Assembly: GCF_015694735.1 (NCBI RefSeq)
Contig: NZ_JADQDP010000006.1
Coordinates: 1-64,000 of the forward strand
Reading direction: 5' to 3'
Length of the DNA stretch: 64,000 bases
From: Hymenobacter properus
GTDB taxonomy: Bacteria > Bacteroidota > Bacteroidia > Cytophagales > Hymenobacteraceae
Shown here: positions 59,740-64,000 of the stretch, piece after piece
How the letters are laid out: every line of letters starts with the position of its first letter
How positions within the stretch are numbered: position 1 is the stretch's first letter
Program-made: the position numbers and the translations under genes
The notes under the pieces: model-generated
Seen by the model: the letters and a program-made list of their open reading frames with translations, nothing else
Database searches by the model: none
Told to the model about the DNA's origin: nothing

Positions 59740-59836
59740 AGAACGTCATGCTGAGCGCAGCCGAAGCATCTCGCGTGTTGGAGTAAATAATTACTACCGC
59801 ACGCGAGATGCTTCGGCTGCGCTCAGCATGACGTTC
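59740..59836. repeat. Dispersed inverted repeat upstream of the DUF952 gene
   Basis: AGAACGTCATGCTGAGCGC plus AGCCGAAGCATCTCGCGTG is mirrored by CACGCGAGATGCTTCGGC plus TGCGCTCAGCATGACGTTCT. The terminal AGAACGTC/GACGTTCT pairing extends the stem outside the GTCAT core. It ends 29 nt before the ATG at 59866. Confidence 0.95.
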
Positions 59837-59865
59837 TTTTTAAACTTATCCTCTTTCAACTGCCC

Positions 59866-60210
59866 ATGCTGTACCGCATTGCCGAATCTGCCGACTGGCA
59901 GCAGGCCCAGCAAACCGGCTTTTTTGCCAGCGCTGACCTGACGGCTGAAGGTTTCATCCATTCCTCGGAGCAGCACCAGATTCTCGAAACGGCCCGCCGG
60001 TACTATGCCGGGCGGGCCGATTTGGTTTTGCTGGAATGGGATGAGGACGCGCTGGCCGCGGCCGGTGTGCGCGTGGAACGAGAGTGGGTGCCCAGCCGGC
60101 AGCAACATTTCGCCCACGTTTTTGGGGCTGTGCCGCTGGGGGCGGTGCGCCGGAGCTGGCCATTTGGAGCAAATGAGCGGGGTGATTTTCAGCTGCCGGC
60201 GGCGTTGTAA
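59866..60210 (+). CDS. DUF952 family protein
   Basis: 114 residues filling a single DUF952 domain: LYRIAESADWQQAQQTGFF, TAEGFIHSSEQHQI with the conserved FIHSS, LVLLEWDEDAL and the C-terminal HVFGAVPLGAV. Small soluble proteins of unknown activity, sometimes compared with glutathione S-transferase-like or ADP-ribosyl-related folds, but not proven. The start MLYRIAESA is typical for the family. Confidence 0.9.
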   Translation: MLYRIAESADWQQAQQTGFFASADLTAEGFIHSSEQHQILETARRYYAGRADLVLLEWDEDALAAAGVRVEREWVPSRQQHFAHVFGAVPLGAVRRSWPFGANERGDFQLPAAL

Positions 60211-60303
60211 ATTCGGGCTGAAAAAAAGCGGAGTGGCCGTGCAACCGATGCGCGCCGAGCTGCATCTTCCGCTCAGAACCCCACCGCTAAAACCGCTGGT
60301 TTT

Positions 60304-61146
60304 ATGGACTTCTCTACTCTACGTCCGCTCTGCATACTGGCCCTGGCCGGGCTGGCCACCGCCTGCGCCCCCAGCTACCAATTGGGCCTGAAACCCGCTC
60401 AATCCACCAATCAGTTTGTGGAAGGCCGCGAGCAGGCCTTGGCCACCGCCGACAGTGTGGAAGTACGCCTGAGCTTTGTTTGCTACGAAGCCAACCGGGT
60501 GGTATTCGAGGCTGAGTACCGCAACCCCACGCGCCGCGCGCTGGTGGTGGACCCCGCCGCTTTCCAGTACGAAGCCAGCCGCCAGCCGGCGCCCGCCTTC
60601 GACCCCAAAGCCAAGCGCCCCAAACCGCTGCTGGGCGCCGAGGTGACGGCCGCCGTGGCGGCGGCCAGCCAGTCGGTGCCCCTGCCGCCGCTGCCCCCCA
60701 AAGCTGTTGACGCCTTCGACCCCGAGCCCGAAATCTCGGCCCTGCGCGACAAAGCTGAGAGCGAAGCCAACAAAGCCGCCCGCGTCGATTGGCTGGGCCT
60801 GGCCCTGACGGCCACCAGCCTGGTGTCGGACGTAGCCGCTATCGGCAAGCGCGAAACCGTGGCCCAGTACCAGAGCCGGTCGGCCATCCGCGACGTGGCC
60901 GTAACCTACAATATGGTGTCCGCCGCCAGCAAAGTAGAGCACGCCGTGGCCTCCGATGTGCTGCGGCAGCGCGCGGCCATGCTTCAGGACTATGCCTTGC
61001 GTAAGGTGACGCTGGAGCCCGGCCAACAGGTGCGCGGCTATCTCTACTTCCCCCGCTACGACGCGGCCGATGCGCTGACCGTGAAGGCCCCGGTAGGAGC
61101 CCGCGTGGTGCCGCTGGAATTCGCCCAGGTGCGGCGCCGGTGGTAG
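60304..61146 (+). CDS. Putative lipoprotein, unknown function
   Basis: 280 residues. The N-terminus MDFSTLRPLCILALAGLATAC looks like a lipoprotein signal with Cys21. The mature part has an Ig-like beta region (VEVRLSFVCYEANRVVFEAEY), a Pro-rich segment, a helical region (SALRDKAESEANKAARVDW) and a C-terminal beta part (VRGYLYFPRYDAADALTVK). No named family. It follows the DUF952 gene by 93 nt and is ended by a hairpin. Confidence 0.7.
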   Translation: MDFSTLRPLCILALAGLATACAPSYQLGLKPAQSTNQFVEGREQALATADSVEVRLSFVCYEANRVVFEAEYRNPTRRALVVDPAAFQYEASRQPAPAFDPKAKRPKPLLGAEVTAAVAAASQSVPLPPLPPKAVDAFDPEPEISALRDKAESEANKAARVDWLGLALTATSLVSDVAAIGKRETVAQYQSRSAIRDVAVTYNMVSAASKVEHAVASDVLRQRAAMLQDYALRKVTLEPGQQVRGYLYFPRYDAADALTVKAPVGARVVPLEFAQVRRRW

Positions 61147-61171
61147 TCCTGCTTAAGTGTGTCAAGCTTTA

Positions 61172-61212
61172 AATGAAACGGCCTTCGTAGCAATGCGAGG
61201 GCCTTTTCATTG
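61172..61212 (+). terminator. Hairpin terminator after the lipoprotein gene
   Basis: AATGAAACGGCCTT pairs imperfectly with AGGGCCTTTTCATT around a 12-nt loop, 25 nt after the stop codon. Confidence 0.65.
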
Positions 61213-61222
61213 AAAGGTTAGC

Positions 61223-61266
61223 AGAGCGGGGTAGAGACGCAATGCATTGCGTCTCTACCCCGCTCT
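61223..61266. repeat. Perfect 44-bp palindrome
   Basis: AGAGCGGGGTAGAGACGCAATG (61223-61244, given as AGAGCGGGGTAG and AGACGCAATG) is followed directly by its exact reverse complement to 61266. There is no loop. It lies in the 302-nt gap before the pectinesterase gene, which otherwise holds a terminator and AT-rich promoter-like sequence. Confidence 0.9.
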
Positions 61267-61448
61267 CATTACCGAAGGCTAAAAAGGAGTTGTGCTTGCG
61301 CATCTCGCGCTGGCAACGTTCCCGGGAACGTTGGCGCTATTATTTCCTTGGTTTTGTATGGTTTGGCGGCTTGGGGCATTCACATTTGCTCAGGGCCTTG
61401 GGCTAATTATGGCGGGGCTGGTCCATGTTTTCCACCAAACCATTTGCG

Positions 61449-64000
61449 ATGAAAATATCTTTTACGCTTCGCTTTGCGCTACTGGCGCTGCTGCTTTTTC
61501 TGCTTGGAAAAAGCGCGCAAGCCCAAACCTATGACCTTGTGGTAGACCTGAACGGCTCAGGTGCCTACCGGAGCGTGCAGGCAGCTATCAACGCCGCGCC
61601 AACGGGCCGCACCGCGCCGTTCGTCATCTTCATCAAGAATGGCAAATACCGGGAGAAAATCACTGTGCCTAGCAACAAGCCGTTTTTGCAGTTCATCGGC
61701 GAGAGCGTGGCCAACACCATCCTGAGTTGGAACGACGCCAACACGCCGTCATTTCCCGGCAATTCGTCCAGCTTCATCATCAACGCCTCCGACATCAGCG
61801 CGCTGAACATCACCTTCGAAAACACCTACGGCGACGCGCCGCAGGGCCTAGCCATGTACATCACCGGCGACCGGGTGGCGTTCAAAAACTGCCGTTTCCT
61901 GGGCGGGCAGGACACCATGCAGCTCAACTCGCAGGCCGGCAACCGCAGCTATTTCAAGGAATGCTACATCGACGGCGTGGTGGATTTCATCTTCGGGGCC
62001 GGCCGGGGGCTGTTTGAGAACTGCATCATTTACCCCCGCACCCGGCGCGACGGCGGCAACGGCGGCTACATCACGGCGGCCAACACCCAGCCCGGGCAGC
62101 CCTACGGCTTCGTGTTCCGCAACTGCATCATTCCTGAAAACCGGGGTACCACCACCTATACCCTGGGCCGACCCTGGCAAAACGACCTGGGCTCGACGGC
62201 CACCGACCGCTCGGCCACCAAAGTGGTGTGGCTGAATACCACCATGGGCAACTCCATCAAGCCCGTGGGCTGGCAGGTGTGGGACGCTGGCACCGTGACC
62301 AGCGTCATACAGTACGCCGAGTACAAGAGCCGCGACTTCAGCGGCAACTTGGTCAACATCAGCCAGCGCGTGCCCTGGTCCATCCAACTCGCCGATGCCG
62401 ACACCGTGAACTACACCCGCGCCGCCGTGCTCGGTAACTGGAACCCCTGCGTGGTGCTGCCCAACTTCTGCGGCCACCAGGACCCAGCCATTGCAGTGTC
62501 GAATTTCTGGGCCGTGAAAGGTTCGGCCACGGCGCCCTCCAACCTGACCTGGAACAGCAGTTGGCTCATTGCCGGGGTGCAGTACCAGCTGTTCCGCAGC
62601 AGCTCGCGCCGCGGCACCTACACCCAGCTCTACAGCACCACGTCGGCGGTAGCCAGCAACATCAACTTTGGCACCACAGACCCCATTCCGGCGCCGGGCA
62701 CCTCGTACTATTACTACGTGCGGGCCTCGAAAGCCGGGTCGGCCACGCACATTACTGATACGCTGGAAATTTCGAGCACGCCCACCATTTTCACGTCGGG
62801 CACCATGCAGGCCTTTTTGCAGGGCGGCGCCACGCCCTCGGCCATCCAAAACCTGCAGGTGCGCGCCGAAAACCTGACCGGTGCCTTGATGGTGACGCCC
62901 CCGGCTGGCTACGAAGTTTCGGCCAACGGCGGCAGCACCTGGTCGGGCAGCGGCGCGCCGCTCACCCTGCCCCAAAGCAGCACCGGCAGCGTGGCCAGCA
63001 CCACGCTCAGCGTGCGCCTCAATGCCGGGCCCGTGGGCCCCTATGCCAGCAACCTGACGCTGACCAGCGCCGGCGCTGCCACCGTCAACATTCCCCTGAC
63101 CGGCCAGAAGCAGGCCGCGGCCCTGCCGCAGTCGGTGGTGTTGCAGTGGTGGCCCATGGCCCGCAGCAACCAGGACAGCGCCTCCGTGCGCCCGGCCGCG
63201 CTGCAAGCCAGCACGCCCACGCTGCGCAAGCTGGTGGTGTCGAATGGCTCTGCCACGGCCACCATTCCGCCGTATTCGCGCACCTACGGCCAGGCCTTCG
63301 CGCCGGTGGCCGACGGCGGCTGGACCACGGGCCTGGGCGGCCCCGGCGGCAATCTGAGCCGGACGCACTACGAGCAGTTCACCGTGGCCCCGAGCGGCAG
63401 CGCGGCTGTACGGCTCGATTCGCTGGTGTTCAACGCCTACGTCACGGGCTCGGTGAGTAACACCAAGCTGGCCGTGGTGTGGTCGCGTAGCGGCTTCGCC
63501 ACCGATTCGGCCGATGTGACCGGCGGCATAGGCCCCGGCGGCCTCCTGCTCAGCTCGGCCAACGGCGGGTTCACGACGCCCATCCTCACCACCAACGTCA
63601 GCAGCACTTACCGGCTGGCTTTTGCTGGCGCCACGGGCCTCACAATGGCAGCCGGGCAGCGCCTCACGTTCCGGGTGTATTTCAGCTGCGGCTCCAGCAC
63701 CGTTACCACCCGTTTCGCCACGCTGAAAAACGTGCAGGTGAAGGGCGAGGCCAACGTGGTGAGCAGCACGCGCCGCGCCGCTGCCCAGCAGCTACAACTC
63801 TACCCCAACCCCGCCACGGCCGAGTGCCTGGTGCTGCACCCGGTCGCTGCCCGCGAAGCACGCATTGCAGTTTATTCGTTGCTGGGGCAGCAAGTGGTGC
63901 AAGTGGCCTGCGGAAATGGCACCCAGCAAACGGCGGTGAGTCTTGGTGCGCTTGCGCCAGGCTATTACGTGGTGCGTTACACCAGCGGTGCCGAGCAGTT
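61449..64000 (+). CDS. T9SS-secreted pectinesterase (3' end beyond window)
   Basis: 850 codons from ATG 61449 are visible, open to the right edge. Signal peptide ending SAQA before QTY. A pectin methylesterase beta-helix covers about 24-330: catalytic D155 in GGQDTMQL, D179 in GVVDFIFGAGRG, and R241 in LGRPWQN. It removes methyl esters from pectin. A fibronectin/Ig-like region and a second beta-sandwich-like segment (about 350-770) follow, then a T9SS type A sorting domain beginning LQLYPNPATAECLVLHP. The sorting domain is nearly complete (GALAPGYYVVRYTSG), so only about ten residues should be missing. Confidence 0.92.
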   Translation, partial: MKISFTLRFALLALLLFLLGKSAQAQTYDLVVDLNGSGAYRSVQAAINAAPTGRTAPFVIFIKNGKYREKITVPSNKPFLQFIGESVANTILSWNDANTPSFPGNSSSFIINASDISALNITFENTYGDAPQGLAMYITGDRVAFKNCRFLGGQDTMQLNSQAGNRSYFKECYIDGVVDFIFGAGRGLFENCIIYPRTRRDGGNGGYITAANTQPGQPYGFVFRNCIIPENRGTTTYTLGRPWQNDLGSTATDRSATKVVWLNTTMGNSIKPVGWQVWDAGTVTSVIQYAEYKSRDFSGNLVNISQRVPWSIQLADADTVNYTRAAVLGNWNPCVVLPNFCGHQDPAIAVSNFWAVKGSATAPSNLTWNSSWLIAGVQYQLFRSSSRRGTYTQLYSTTSAVASNINFGTTDPIPAPGTSYYYYVRASKAGSATHITDTLEISSTPTIFTSGTMQAFLQGGATPSAIQNLQVRAENLTGALMVTPPAGYEVSANGGSTWSGSGAPLTLPQSSTGSVASTTLSVRLNAGPVGPYASNLTLTSAGAATVNIPLTGQKQAAALPQSVVLQWWPMARSNQDSASVRPAALQASTPTLRKLVVSNGSATATIPPYSRTYGQAFAPVADGGWTTGLGGPGGNLSRTHYEQFTVAPSGSAAVRLDSLVFNAYVTGSVSNTKLAVVWSRSGFATDSADVTGGIGPGGLLLSSANGGFTTPILTTNVSSTYRLAFAGATGLTMAAGQRLTFRVYFSCGSSTVTTRFATLKNVQVKGEANVVSSTRRAAAQQLQLYPNPATAECLVLHPVAAREARIAVYSLLGQQVVQVACGNGTQQTAVSLGALAPGYYVVRYTSGAEQ

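Noticed and set aside
13738..59836. Possibility that the GTCATGCTGAG repeats are a CRISPR array
   Set aside because: Copies are kilobases apart, each is itself palindromic with a loop, and no cas genes are present.

Overview
The window comes from a GC-rich Bacteroidota genome, most likely Hymenobacter or a close relative (Cytophagales). I infer this from the C-terminal type IX secretion (T9SS) sorting domains, the Bacteroidota-type -7 element TAnnTTTG with no clear Shine-Dalgarno sites, typical families (DUF3822, DUF4296, DUF1573, DUF922, LytTR/TPR two-component pairs, Bat-type VWA proteins, AarF/UbiB kinase) and a short-leader style of gene start. It is ordinary chromosomal sequence. I see no rRNA, tRNA, CRISPR array, phage, intact insertion sequence or plasmid function.

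Layout. 1-5.7 kb: a tandemly duplicated small basic protein, a metallophosphoesterase, two Nudix hydrolases, coaD with DUF3822, and a DUF4126 membrane protein. 5.9-8.9 kb: a hotdog thioesterase, a decayed immunity-like gene, a RecD-like helicase and a secreted DUF1573 protein. 8.9-12.1 kb (minus strand): DUF423, a PDZ/aspartyl protease, menC and a KGG stress protein. 12.4-17.6 kb: an ergothioneine-type set (egtB, egtD) followed by a class I aminotransferase and a MATE exporter. 17.9-24.9 kb: a 2124-residue soluble sensor kinase with about 11 PAS and 3 GAF domains, paired with a NarL-type regulator. 25-31 kb: isoaspartyl peptidase, an orphan RES-domain protein, small hypotheticals, DUF922 and csaA. 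31.3-35.7 kb: an aerotolerance-like locus (DUF58, a membrane protein, a BatA-like VWA protein). 35.8-41.5 kb: YggS, an acyltransferase, an HSL-type esterase, a phasin-like protein with a histone-H1-like tail, and an AarF/UbiB kinase. 41.7-46.5 kb: three secreted or outer-membrane proteins of unknown role. 46.6-54.7 kb (minus strand): a small membrane protein, a phosphohexomutase and two T9SS cargo proteins, one of 1410 residues. 55-57.8 kb: a TPR histidine kinase and LytTR regulator. 58-64 kb: hppD, small hypotheticals, DUF952, a lipoprotein and a T9SS-secreted pectinesterase that runs off the right edge.

The most striking feature is not a gene. About a dozen long intergenic inverted repeats of one family (arms about 30-40 nt, core GAAGCATCTC or GAAGGACCTT, ends GTCATGCTGAG / CTCAGCATGAC) are scattered through the window. 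Several end 26-33 nt before the start codon of the next gene. One contains another copy nested inside it, and one supplies the start codon of a secreted protein. A second candidate novelty is a set of three 9-bp direct repeats spaced 21 and 22 bp apart upstream of the TPR kinase/LytTR operon, which has the geometry expected of a LytTR operator.

All calls come from reading the sequence and recalled knowledge of families. No database search was run.
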